The notes: generated from the letters alone by a model not told the origin. Positions 1-5,236 are shown, counted from the first letter of the stretch. The stretch is 7,696 bases of DNA from Eubacterium sp. (GCA_024681495.1 JAILAS010000205.1:1-7696), one strand, 5' to 3'. Numbers and translations: made by a program.

Positions 1-324
1 TCCCTCGAATTTATAGTAGATGTGAGCCGGTGTGTCGAGCAGCTTTTCGAGACAATATGCCCTTACCAGGGGTGAGGGACGGTACATCTTATAGAAGTCC
101 TGGATCTCCTGAGGAATGTCGAAGTAGGGCGTGGTGTCATCAAGCTCCTGCTTTACCAGTTCCTTACAGAAAACCGGCTCGAGCTCCTCGTGAGTCATGG
201 GCTTTCCCGTCCCGGGGTTAAGAAGGGGAGCGGGCTTGTTCTTCATGTCTGCGCGAACGTTATACCATTGGCTGGGGATTTCGCTCTCGGACAGGTAAAT
301 CTTATAGGGGATTTCTTTTGACAT
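1..324 (-). CDS. trpB: TrpB2-like tryptophan synthase beta chain (PLP enzyme), N-terminal part, cut by window edge
   Basis: Read on the minus strand from the ATG at 324-322, this frame stays open for 108 codons to the window edge. The residues start MSKEIPYKIYLSESEIPSQW and include the stretches YNVRADMKNKPAPLLNPGT, EELEPVF, YRPSPLVRAYCLEKLLDTPA and IYYKFEG. These match the N-terminus of the TrpB2 type (TrpB-like PLP-dependent enzymes), which condenses indole with serine to make tryptophan. From family knowledge, the PLP lysine lies just past the visible edge. A good ribosome site, AAAGGAGA, lies 6 nt upstream of the ATG and fixes the start. No trpA or other trp gene is adjacent on the visible side, as is common for stand-alone TrpB2. 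The family call is by recognition of conserved stretches, not by a search. The C-terminal three quarters are not in the window. Confidence 0.9.
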   Translation of the reverse strand, partial: MSKEIPYKIYLSESEIPSQWYNVRADMKNKPAPLLNPGTGKPMTHEELEPVFCKELVKQELDDTTPYFDIPQEIQDFYKMYRPSPLVRAYCLEKLLDTPAHIYYKFEG

Positions 325-383
325 AGTGATCTCCTTTTCTCTCTATAATGCGATGCTTTCGCACTTTGCAGTGTTGCTCTGAC

Positions 384-392
384 ATTATAACA
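384..392 (-). promoter_or_regulatory. Possible extended -10 promoter for trpB2
   Basis: On the minus strand this reads TGT-TATAAT, a perfect -10 box with the TGn extension. No convincing -35 lies 16-18 bp upstream. Transcription would start near 377, giving a leader of about 50 nt that contains a small hairpin (TGCGA/TCGCA arms at 349-353 and 359-363). It sits about 60 bp upstream of the ATG, in the right orientation. Confidence 0.4.
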
Positions 393-462
393 CAATTGTC
401 GGGAGGGGGTGGTGAAAACAATTATCGAAGCCGATACATATTAAAGAGACGACAGAGGCCGG

Positions 463-510
463 GGCCCGCCGGATTGGCGGCCGGTTCCGGAGAAGCGGCG
501 CACGCCGGAA
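463..510 (+). other. GC-rich inverted repeats ahead of the 88-aa gene
   Basis: Two possible stem-loops lie directly upstream of the ribosome site of the next gene. The first pairs GGCCCGCC (463-470) with GGCGGCC (476-482), with one bulge. The second pairs TTCCGG (485-490) with CCGGAA (505-510) across a 14-nt loop. Neither is followed by a T-run, so a terminator is unlikely. They may be a structured leader, or just a GC-rich spacer. No convincing sigma-A promoter was found in 325-524 for the plus strand. Confidence 0.4.
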
Positions 511-524
511 GAATGGAGGATTAT

Positions 525-791
525 ATGTCACAGATTACCGTTAACGCCATGAACGCGATTGCAGACGCTAAACAGGATATCTACGACAGGGTCAGAAGTG
601 GCCAGACCGAGCAGAAGTTTCAGATCGGCGCCGACGCGATGAGCGACTCCGAGTGGGATAAGCTCATGAAGAAGGTCGACAACTTCATCGACAGCACGAA
701 GGAGGCCGATGAGGAGCTCGCCGAGAAGAAGGATAAGGAAGAGGAGCTGAAGGCTCTCTACGAGAAGGGACAGATTACCTCGAGCATCTAG
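525..791 (+). CDS. Small charged protein of unknown function (88 aa)
   Basis: I do not recognise this family. The ATG at 525 is chosen because GGAGGA (515-520) lies 4 nt upstream; the same frame is open further upstream, but through GC-rich sequence that does not look coding. The protein starts MSQITVNAMNAIADAKQDIY. Its middle, KFQIGADAMSDSEWDKLMKKVD (about residues 31-52), looks like a short conserved domain. Residues 53-82 are rich in Glu, Lys and Asp and probably form one long helix or coiled coil. It has no signal peptide, no membrane segment and no cysteine, so it is probably a soluble cytoplasmic protein. The VanZ-family gene follows after 111 nt but seems to have its own promoter, so an operon is not certain. 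That the gene is real is well supported by its ribosome site and codon use; its function is unknown. Confidence 0.8.
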   Translation: MSQITVNAMNAIADAKQDIYDRVRSGQTEQKFQIGADAMSDSEWDKLMKKVDNFIDSTKEADEELAEKKDKEEELKALYEKGQITSSI

Positions 792-827
792 TTTACATAA
801 AACTGGTAAATTCGGGAGAATGTCTTA

Positions 828-856
828 TTGCAAATGAACCCTGCAGACGATATACT
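828..856 (+). promoter_or_regulatory. Likely sigma-A promoter for the VanZ-like gene
   Basis: TTGCAA (828-833, 4 of 6 to consensus) and TATACT (851-856, 5 of 6) are separated by exactly 17 bp. Transcription would start near 863, giving a 40-nt leader that includes the ribosome site AGGGTGA (887-893). Confidence 0.5.
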
Positions 857-902
857 TGATACTGAATTCAGGAAGATTATCCACACAGGGTGAGTTTGAA
901 AT

Positions 903-1517
903 ATGGTTGATGAGATAAGACAATTGTTTACGGAGCCGGCGTTTCTCGTGGGGCTCGGTATTTTGGCGGTTGTGACGGGAGTCATTGTCGCTAAAAAGAT
1001 GACCGATAAGCCCTCGCGCACCGTGATTTTTTCCCTTCTCTTATATATATACGTATACGTTATGTTCAGCAGGATTGTGGGCGCGCCCACGCTGGACCAG
1101 TGGCGCTCGACTATTGAGAGCGGCGGGAACATCTTCTCGCCGGTGTTCAATTTCGAGCTCCTCGCATATGGGTTCACCAGGGGATATGTGCTGAACATCT
1201 TCATGTTTATTCCCGTGGGAATGATGGTGCCGTGCATCTGCCGCAGGTACGAGAAGGTCATCCCCGCGGTGCTGTTTGCGCTCGGGCTCTCTTTGTTCAT
1301 CGAGTGCTTCCAGATGTTTACCGGTTACAGGGCCACCGATGTGGACGACCTGGTGACCAATACGCTGGGCGGCATAATAGGCTATTGCCTCTACCGGCTC
1401 GGCGACCTCATGAAGCTCTTTAAGAAGAGGGGAAAGAAGCGAAAGGGAGAGGATATCTGTAATCAGATTCCGGTTTTTGCCGTGGTCATTGCCTTTGTGT
1501 GTGTGTTCTTCGGATAG
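903..1517 (+). CDS. VanZ-family integral membrane protein
   Basis: A 204-aa membrane protein. Hydrophobic segments lie near residues 13-30, 41-58, 95-111, 118-138, 150-166 and 189-203. The VanZ signature is clear: an NIFMFIPVGMMVP stretch (98-110), then SLFIECFQMFTGYRATDVDDL (130-150) and TNTLGGIIGY (152-161), with the typical conserved Asn98, Pro104, Glu134, Gln137, Arg143, Asp148/149 and Asn153. VanZ was named for low-level teicoplanin resistance in VanA enterococci; most clostridial members have no known role, and resistance should not be assumed. A lysine/arginine-rich loop (171-182) precedes the last segment. The start is supported by AGGGTGA at 887-893, 9 nt upstream, which fits the 16S 3' end. 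A strong terminator lies 37 bp after the stop, so the gene probably ends its transcript. Confidence 0.88.
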   Translation: MVDEIRQLFTEPAFLVGLGILAVVTGVIVAKKMTDKPSRTVIFSLLLYIYVYVMFSRIVGAPTLDQWRSTIESGGNIFSPVFNFELLAYGFTRGYVLNIFMFIPVGMMVPCICRRYEKVIPAVLFALGLSLFIECFQMFTGYRATDVDDLVTNTLGGIIGYCLYRLGDLMKLFKKRGKKRKGEDICNQIPVFAVVIAFVCVFFG

Positions 1518-1554
1518 GTACAGTTAAGGGGAAAATTAAGTTTTAATTAGCGAG

Positions 1555-1591
1555 AAAGACGGTCATTTTTTCAGAATGGCCGTCTTTTTTT
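1555..1591 (+). terminator. Rho-independent terminator after the VanZ-like gene
   Basis: A 13-bp stem pairs AAAGACGGTCATT (1555-1567) with AATGGCCGTCTTT (1575-1587), with a single G-T pair and a 7-nt loop, and runs into an unbroken T-tract to 1591. Confidence 0.93.
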
Positions 1592-1598
1592 GTATCTA

Positions 1599-1614
1599 GT
1601 TTAGTACACTAAAC
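1599..1614. promoter_or_regulatory. Operator-like palindrome upstream of the Ig-like gene
   Basis: GTTTAGT (1599-1605) and ACTAAAC (1608-1614) are perfect inverted repeats around a 2-bp centre. The palindrome ends 3 bp before the -35 box of the next promoter and lies outside the preceding terminator. Position and symmetry suggest a dimeric regulator binding there. The regulator is not known and no regulator gene is in the window. Confidence 0.5.
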
Positions 1615-1617
1615 GCA

Positions 1618-1646
1618 TTGAAATTGTGTCCGAATTGTGATAACAT
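1618..1646 (+). promoter_or_regulatory. Sigma-A promoter for the secreted Ig-like gene
   Basis: TTGAAA (1618-1623, 5 of 6) and TAACAT (1641-1646, 4 of 6) are 17 bp apart, and TGA just before the -10 (1638-1640) gives the extended form. The predicted start near 1653 leaves a leader of about 37 nt. Confidence 0.6.
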
Positions 1647-1689
1647 TGCTCACCGTGGAGAAAACAATTTAGAAAGGAAAACAGCAATC

Positions 1690-2592
1690 ATGAAGAAAAA
1701 TTTTGGAAGAATTGTTAAGAGTGTTTTCACGCTCGCACTGGCAGCCGTAGTTATGCTGACCTCCACCTACATCGGAGGAAAGGTAGACGCACAGGCGGCC
1801 ACCACCAGGAAAATCACCATTTACACCGGAGAGGTATTTCAGTTTACGGATTACAGCACTGTGAAGTCCGTTAAGTCCTCTAAGAAGAAGGTCGTAAAGG
1901 CGAAGAAGTCCGACAGTACCCACGTAAAGATTACCGCTAAGAAGAAGGGTAAGTCCACCGTCAAGATTAAGACGGCAGAGGGAACCTATAAGTATAAGGT
2001 TAAGGTTAAGAGTTCCTCCGCTACCTACAGCGCATCTCTCGTAAGGGATGAGAGCGGATACATTTATGCCGCACTGAAGAGTAAGGTTTCCACCTGCTTC
2101 GACACCGTATATTACAGGGTTACGCTCAAGGATTCCTCGGGCAACGTCCTCCTTTCTTCTACAGGATACCAGTATGCGGGAACCGGTAAGGCCACCATCT
2201 ATGATGCTGTAAGCGGATCCTACAGCTACAAGGATGTGGATCTCAGCAAGAGTTCCATAAAGGTAGTGTCTGTGGATCACAATCCCTACTACACATATAA
2301 GAAGGTGAGCTCGAAGCTTTCGACGAACATGGTTTACTCCTCGTCCGACAGCTATTCGACCAAGTACAATCTGACCGTTACCAATCCTACCGGCAAGCCG
2401 GTTTACGGTCAGGCTACGGTGTTCTTCTACGATTCGTCTAACAACATAATCGGATATAAGCCCGTATACATCTATGTGTCTGCCAACAGCACCTCTACAG
2501 TGAGCAGTGTATACATCGACAGCTATTCGTATCCCAGCTACGATCACTACAAGGTGGTTGTAAGCGGATTCACCAAGACTTATAAGTACTAA
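1690..2592 (+). CDS. Secreted Ig-like (BIG2-type) protein, lysine/serine/tyrosine-rich
   Basis: A 300-aa exported protein. The signal peptide has a basic start (MKKNFGRIVK), a hydrophobic core (11-28) and a probable signal peptidase I site after AQA (34-36). Residues 40-107 resemble a bacterial Ig-like group 2 domain: a KITIYTGEVFQF start, the SSKKKVVKAKKSD and HVKITAKKKGKSTVKIK strands, and a closing YKYKVKVK. The rest (110-300) is Ser/Tyr/Thr/Lys-rich with beta-type patterning; the TVYYRVTLKDSSGNVLLSST and YNLTVTNPTGKPVYGQ stretches suggest one or two further beta-sandwich domains. There is no LPxTG motif, no SLH domain and no C-terminal membrane anchor, so it is secreted or held by charge to the wall. 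The ATG at 1690 is preferred over upstream in-frame codons because AGAAAGGA (1671-1678) precedes it and the signal peptide starts there. It is a single-gene unit with its own promoter and terminator. Exact function is unknown; adhesion or wall binding is only a guess. Confidence 0.85.
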   Translation: MKKNFGRIVKSVFTLALAAVVMLTSTYIGGKVDAQAATTRKITIYTGEVFQFTDYSTVKSVKSSKKKVVKAKKSDSTHVKITAKKKGKSTVKIKTAEGTYKYKVKVKSSSATYSASLVRDESGYIYAALKSKVSTCFDTVYYRVTLKDSSGNVLLSSTGYQYAGTGKATIYDAVSGSYSYKDVDLSKSSIKVVSVDHNPYYTYKKVSSKLSTNMVYSSSDSYSTKYNLTVTNPTGKPVYGQATVFFYDSSNNIIGYKPVYIYVSANSTSTVSSVYIDSYSYPSYDHYKVVVSGFTKTYKY

Positions 2593-2614
2593 ACACAATA
2601 CTGTAAGGCATGAC

Positions 2615-2646
2615 AAATCCCCGGACCTTTCGGCCCGGGGATTTTT
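2615..2646 (+). terminator. Terminator after the Ig-like gene, perhaps also used by hsp20
   Basis: The arms AAATCCCCGG (2615-2624) and CCGGGGATTT (2635-2644) pair, extended after one A/C mismatch by CC/GG around a TTTC loop. Five Ts follow on the plus strand (2642-2646). hsp20 converges from the other side with its stop at 2676. The minus-strand T-run is only three bases, so use in that direction would be weaker. Confidence 0.88.
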
Positions 2647-2675
2647 ATTAGGGGAGGATTGTATGAGTATGGGAC

Positions 2676-3125
2676 TTATCCCTCGATGGCTATGTACTTT
2701 TGCTCTTCAACCTGCTTTACAGCCTCTTTCTTGGGGATGTCGAGCTTGAGGATGCCGTCCTCGAATTTCGCCTTGATGTCTTCCTCGGTGAGGTTCTCGC
2801 CTACGTAGAAGCTCCTCTGGCCGCTGCCGTAGTAGCGCTCCCTGCGGATGTAGTGTCCGTCGGCGTCCTTCTCGTCCTTGGACTGCTGATGCTCGGCGCT
2901 GATGGTGAGGTATCCGTCCTTGAGAGATGCCTTCACGTCTTCCTTCTTATATCCGGGCAGCTCCATCTCCAGCTGATACTTATCGTCGGTCTCTTTAATG
3001 TCCACGTTCATGAGGTTCTTTCCCGCGGGCCTGGAGCAGGCTGTGGTGGGGAATGACCAGCTCGGTGTGAAGAAATCGTCCATTACGTCGTCAAATGTGT
3101 TTGAAAAGATACTGGGTAATAACAT
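2676..3125 (-). CDS. hsp20: Small heat-shock protein Hsp20 (alpha-crystallin family)
   Basis: A 149-aa chaperone of the usual length for the family. Small Hsps bind unfolding proteins without ATP and hold them for DnaK/ClpB refolding in the cytoplasm. The N-terminal arm (1-37) starts MLLPSIFSNTFDDVMDDFF, typical of clostridial Hsp18. The alpha-crystallin domain spans about 38-132, with MNVDIKETDDKYQLEMELPG (39-58), GYKKEDVKASLKDGYLTISA (58-77), RRERYYGSGQRSFYV (94-108) and the closing KAKFEDGILKLDIPKK (118-133). The C-terminal tail carries the oligomer-forming IxI motif as I145-A-I147. The start is fixed by the near-perfect ribosome site AAAGGAGGT (3141-3133, minus strand), 7 nt upstream. A CIRCE operator overlaps the promoter, so HrcA repression with heat induction is expected. 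It is a single-gene unit, divergent from the SPFH gene. Confidence 0.96.
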   Translation of the reverse strand: MLLPSIFSNTFDDVMDDFFTPSWSFPTTACSRPAGKNLMNVDIKETDDKYQLEMELPGYKKEDVKASLKDGYLTISAEHQQSKDEKDADGHYIRRERYYGSGQRSFYVGENLTEEDIKAKFEDGILKLDIPKKEAVKQVEEQKYIAIEG

Positions 3126-3132
3126 AAAGCAT

Positions 3133-3184
3133 ACCTCCTTTTAAAATTATGCAATCGGTTTACTTGAAGTTTTCAAGTGGAGGG
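3133..3184 (-). other. Structured hsp20 leader that could mask the ribosome site
   Basis: In the minus-strand mRNA, a perfect 7-bp hairpin (ACTTGAA/TTCAAGT, 3178-3172 and 3168-3162, 3-nt loop) is flanked by CCTCC (3183-3179) and the ribosome site GGAGG (3138-3134). These two can pair directly, closing a fold around the hairpin. This is an RNA-thermometer-like layout but only 5 bp of masking stem, so it is a suggestion rather than a call. Confidence 0.35.
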
Positions 3185-3235
3185 AACGGTGGCCCAACCC
3201 GGTCATCTGTGTTATCCGCTCCATTTGTTATATTA

Positions 3236-3264
3236 GTTATAGCACACATTGTTAGCACTGTCAA
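3236..3264 (-). promoter_or_regulatory. Sigma-A promoter of hsp20 inside CIRCE
   Basis: Read on the minus strand, TTGACA (3264-3259) is a perfect -35, followed after exactly 17 bp by TATAAC (3241-3236, 5 of 6) with TGC just before it (extended -10). The -35 falls in the CIRCE spacer, so HrcA bound there would block RNA polymerase. The start near 3229 gives a leader of about 100 nt. Confidence 0.9.
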
Positions 3265-3278
3265 GTGGAGAGTGCTAA
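3252..3278. promoter_or_regulatory. CIRCE operator (HrcA binding site)
   Basis: TTAGCACTG (3252-3260), a 9-bp spacer, then GAGTGCTAA (3270-3278) matches the CIRCE consensus TTAGCACTC-N9-GAGTGCTAA at 17 of 18 arm positions; the only change is G for C at 3260. From established knowledge, HrcA binds CIRCE and represses chaperone genes, usually groESL and the dnaK operon; here it controls hsp20. Confidence 0.95.
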
Positions 3279-3310
3279 TTTTTTAAAATAATTTTCGGAG
3301 AGCCTAATTG

Positions 3311-3327
3311 TCGCCCCAAGGGGGCGA
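3311..3327. promoter_or_regulatory. Perfect inverted repeat upstream of the SPFH gene
   Basis: TCGCCCC (3311-3317) and GGGGCGA (3321-3327) pair perfectly around AAG. It lies just upstream of the -10 box of the SPFH promoter, where an operator would act. No T-run follows on either strand, so it is not a terminator. Confidence 0.5.
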
Positions 3328-3333
3328 GAAATA

Positions 3334-3342
3334 TGATATACT
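3334..3342 (+). promoter_or_regulatory. Extended -10 promoter for the SPFH-yraN pair
   Basis: TGA-TATACT gives a 5-of-6 -10 box with the TGn extension. No -35 lies at 16-18 bp; the nearest -35-like hexamer (TTGTCG, 3308-3313) is 23 bp away with an inverted repeat between. A start near 3349 would put a TCGGG/CCCGA hairpin (3350-3363) at the very 5' end of the mRNA. I saw no clear SigW-type GAAAC...CGTA promoter. Confidence 0.45.
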
Positions 3343-3423
3343 GACGCTGTCGGGGTTTCCCGAAAAATAAGGGCTTTTCGGCGGGGACCGGGGCCCGTTA
3401 TAAAGAGAATCAGGAGGTATGAA

Positions 3424-4662
3424 ATGGGACTTATTAAGGCAATATTCGGCGCCGGCGGAAGCACTCTGGCCGACCAGTGGAAAGAGTATTTTTATTGCGA
3501 GGCCATGGACGCGGACGTTCTGGTCACGAAGGGTAATAAGAAGACCAGCGGACGCTCATCGAACACGAAAGCATCCGATAATGTTATAACCACGGGATCC
3601 GTTATCGCGGTTGCGGACGGACAGGCGATGGCCATCGTGGAGCAGGGAAAGATAGTGGAATTTTCGGCGGAGCCCGGAGAGTTCACCTTCGACGCGTCCA
3701 CAGAGCCCACCATCTTCGAGGGCAACCTCGGCGAGGGCATTAAGCAGGTGTTCAGCACCATGGGCAAGCGTTTTACGTTCGGCGGAGAGACTCCCAAGGA
3801 TCAGAGAATCTACTTCTTTAATACGAAGGAGCTCACCGGCAATAAATACGGGACGGCCAGCCCCATTCCCTTCAGGGTAATAGACCAGAGAGCGGGCATC
3901 GACATCGACATCTCCGTGAGATGCTTCGGCGAGTACAGCTATAAGCTCACCAATCCGTTGCTCTTCTATGGCAACGTCTGCGGAAACGTGGATGACGACT
4001 ATAAGAGAGACGAGCTGGACGGCCAGCTTAAGAGCGAGCTTCTCACAGCACTTCAGCCCGCATTTGCGAAGATTTCCGAGCAGGGAGTCAGGTATTCAGC
4101 GCTCCCCGGACACGCATCGGAGCTCGCAGAGCTTTTGAACCAGGAGCTTTCCGCTAAGTGGAAGGACCTTAGAGGTATTGAGATCGTTTCCTTCGGTGTT
4201 TCCAGCGTGAAGGCCGAGGAAGAAGACGAGAAGATGATCAAGGAGCTTCAGAAGAACGCCGCATACACGAATCCGAACCTGGCCGGCGCAGCCATGGTCG
4301 GCGCGCAGGCGGATGCAATGCGCTCTGCGGCTTCGAACGAGAACGGCGCAGCCATGGCCTTCATGGGCATGAACATGGCACAGACCGCCGGCGGCGTGAA
4401 TGCTCAGCAGCTCTACGCCATGGGCCAGCAGCAGGGTCAGCAGGCGGCACCCGGAGCAGCACCCGGCGCGGCACCCGGCGCGGCACCCGCAGCAGCGACG
4501 CCCGGCGGATGGATTTGCCCCTCATGCGGAAAGCCCGCGACCGGCAATTTCTGCGGCGAGTGCGGCACCAAGAAGCCCGACGACGGCTCATGGACCTGCC
4601 CTACCTGCGGAAAGCCCGTGACCGGCAATTTCTGCGGTGAGTGCGGTACCAAGAGACCGTAA
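3424..4662 (+). CDS. YdjI-like SPFH-domain protein with two C-terminal zinc ribbons
   Basis: A 412-aa soluble protein. Residues 1-270 match the virion-core-like SPFH family (B. subtilis YdjI): an MGLIKAIFGAGGSTLADQWK start, the RIYFFNTKELTGNKYGTASP strand region (128-147), RAGIDIDISVRCFGEYSYKL (156-175) and GIEIVSFGVSSVKAEEED (251-268). An Ala/Met/Gly/Gln-rich linker (280-340) leads to an AAPG repeat (341-356), then two near-identical zinc ribbons: C365/C368/C377/C380 and C392/C395/C404/C407, each CxxC-x8-CxxC. SPFH proteins form membrane-associated scaffolds; B. subtilis YdjI belongs to the SigW-controlled, PspA-related ydjFGHI operon, so an envelope-stress role is a reasonable inference. 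No PspA gene is beside it here. The start is fixed by AGGAGGT (3412-3418), 5 nt upstream. yraN begins 6 nt after the stop and is probably co-transcribed. Confidence 0.9.
   Translation: MGLIKAIFGAGGSTLADQWKEYFYCEAMDADVLVTKGNKKTSGRSSNTKASDNVITTGSVIAVADGQAMAIVEQGKIVEFSAEPGEFTFDASTEPTIFEGNLGEGIKQVFSTMGKRFTFGGETPKDQRIYFFNTKELTGNKYGTASPIPFRVIDQRAGIDIDISVRCFGEYSYKLTNPLLFYGNVCGNVDDDYKRDELDGQLKSELLTALQPAFAKISEQGVRYSALPGHASELAELLNQELSAKWKDLRGIEIVSFGVSSVKAEEEDEKMIKELQKNAAYTNPNLAGAAMVGAQADAMRSAASNENGAAMAFMGMNMAQTAGGVNAQQLYAMGQQQGQQAAPGAAPGAAPGAAPAAATPGGWICPSCGKPATGNFCGECGTKKPDDGSWTCPTCGKPVTGNFCGECGTKRP
4444..4491 (+). repeat. 12-bp tandem repeat coding AAPG units in the SPFH linker
   Basis: Four 12-bp units code AAPG, AAPG, AAPG and AAPA (residues 341-356). 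The units are nearly identical in DNA, so the repeat could change copy number by slippage without shifting frame. Confidence 0.85.
4510..4659 (+). repeat. 81-bp direct repeat coding the two zinc ribbons
   Basis: Codons 363-389 and 390-412 are an 81-bp-period duplication. The second copy stops at the end of the gene and lacks the DDGS-type spacer. The two ribbons differ at only a few residues (IcPSc/TcPTc, KPA/KPV, TKK/TKR), so the duplication is recent or kept similar. Confidence 0.85.
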
Positions 4663-4668
4663 CGACAT

Positions 4669-4794
4669 ATGGCCGTAAACAAACGTGCGCTGGACGCGGA
4701 TAAGAATCATATGGCCGTAGACAAACGTGCGCTGGACGCGGATAAGAATCAGTCGGCTATCAACAAACGTGCATTAGGCACGGCCAAGGAGCAG
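4669..4794 (+). repeat. 42-bp tandem repeat, three copies, at the start of yraN
   Basis: Copies lie at 4669-4710, 4711-4752 and 4753-4794. Copies 1 and 2 differ at two bases; copy 3, which belongs to the family core, matches copy 2 at 27 of 42 bases, including nine in a row (CAAACGTGC). The unit is 14 codons, so copy changes keep the frame. Confidence 0.92.
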
Positions 4795-5118
4795 ATGGCC
4801 GCAGACTACCTTCGGGGTGAGGGCTTTACGATTGTCGAGATGAACTTTCGCTGCAGATTTGGCGAGGTTGACATAATTTCCAAAGACGGCGACACACTGG
4901 TTTTTGTTGAGGTAAAATACAGAAGCAGACCTTCGGCGGGCTTCCCGTCGGAGGCTGTTAATTTAAAGAAGCAAAAGACCATCAGCAAGGTGGCCGATTT
5001 CTACCGCGTCAGATATGGCGTCGACGGCGCCACTCCCTGCAGGTTCGACGTGGTCTCCATCCTGGGCGAAGAGATAAGGCACATCAAAAACGCCTTCGAA
5101 TACATTGGGGACTGGTGA
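4669..5118 (+). CDS. yraN: YraN/UPF0102-family nuclease-fold protein with repeat-extended N-terminus
   Basis: A 149-aa protein; typical members are about 115-125 aa. The family core starts near residue 32 (NKRALGTAKEQMAADYL) and carries the PD-(D/E)xK-like signature: GEVDII (E66, D68) and the VFVEVKYR strand (E81, K83), then RFDVVSI near the end. The fold is related to Holliday-junction resolvases and restriction enzymes; the cellular role is not established. Residues 1-28 are two extra copies of a 14-residue unit that also begins the core (NKRAL), from a 42-bp tandem repeat. ATG codons open both extra copies (4669, 4711), but the third has none. The ribosome site before 4669 is weak, so translation may be coupled to the SPFH gene 6 nt upstream. 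Which ATG is used cannot be settled here. The usual rnhB neighbour is absent. Confidence 0.9.
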   Translation: MAVNKRALDADKNHMAVDKRALDADKNQSAINKRALGTAKEQMAADYLRGEGFTIVEMNFRCRFGEVDIISKDGDTLVFVEVKYRSRPSAGFPSEAVNLKKQKTISKVADFYRVRYGVDGATPCRFDVVSILGEEIRHIKNAFEYIGDW

Positions 5119-5157
5119 TAGATAACGGCAGGACAACGACAGTCAAGAAACAGGTGA

Positions 5158-5186
5158 TTGACCTAAAGGGGCCTTTTGTGCATATT
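5158..5186 (+). promoter_or_regulatory. Likely promoter for the small membrane protein gene
   Basis: TTGACC (5158-5163, 5 of 6) and CATATT (5181-5186, 4 of 6) are separated by 17 bp in the gap after yraN. The start near 5193 would give a leader of about 44 nt. No terminator is visible between yraN and this promoter. Confidence 0.45.
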
Positions 5187-5236
5187 TTAAGAGTATTGGA
5201 AAAGCAGCGTTAGTCAAATAGGCGTAGGAGAAAAAT

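Noticed and set aside
348..524. Upstream extension of the 88-aa gene to give 147 aa
   Set aside because: The extension runs through GC-rich hairpins and a trpB2 promoter, lacks a ribosome site, and the ATG at 525 has GGAGGA just upstream.
834..893. A 19-codon open frame ahead of the VanZ-like gene that could be a leader peptide
   Set aside because: No ribosome site at useful spacing, and it overlaps a good promoter (828-856), which explains the sequence better.
903..1517. Glycopeptide resistance from the VanZ-like gene
   Set aside because: VanZ-family proteins are widespread in Clostridia without vanHAX; no other van gene is present, so resistance cannot be claimed.
1669..2616. A 315-codon open frame antisense to the Ig-like gene
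   Set aside because: It mirrors the sense gene's codon pattern, has no ribosome site, crosses the promoter-proximal region, and the sense frame has a clear signal peptide and terminator.
2663..2749. A short plus-strand open frame with a good ribosome site, antisense to the end of hsp20
   Set aside because: Only 28 codons, inside a well-conserved gene on the other strand, directly after a terminator and with no promoter; likely chance.
3311..3327. Terminator between hsp20 and the SPFH gene
   Set aside because: The stem is perfect but no T-run follows on either strand, and the genes diverge, so nothing needs terminating here.
4361..4682. Several Arg/Pro-rich open frames over the SPFH C-terminus
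   Set aside because: These arise from the GC-rich 12-bp and 81-bp repeats, which lack stops in other frames; no ribosome sites.
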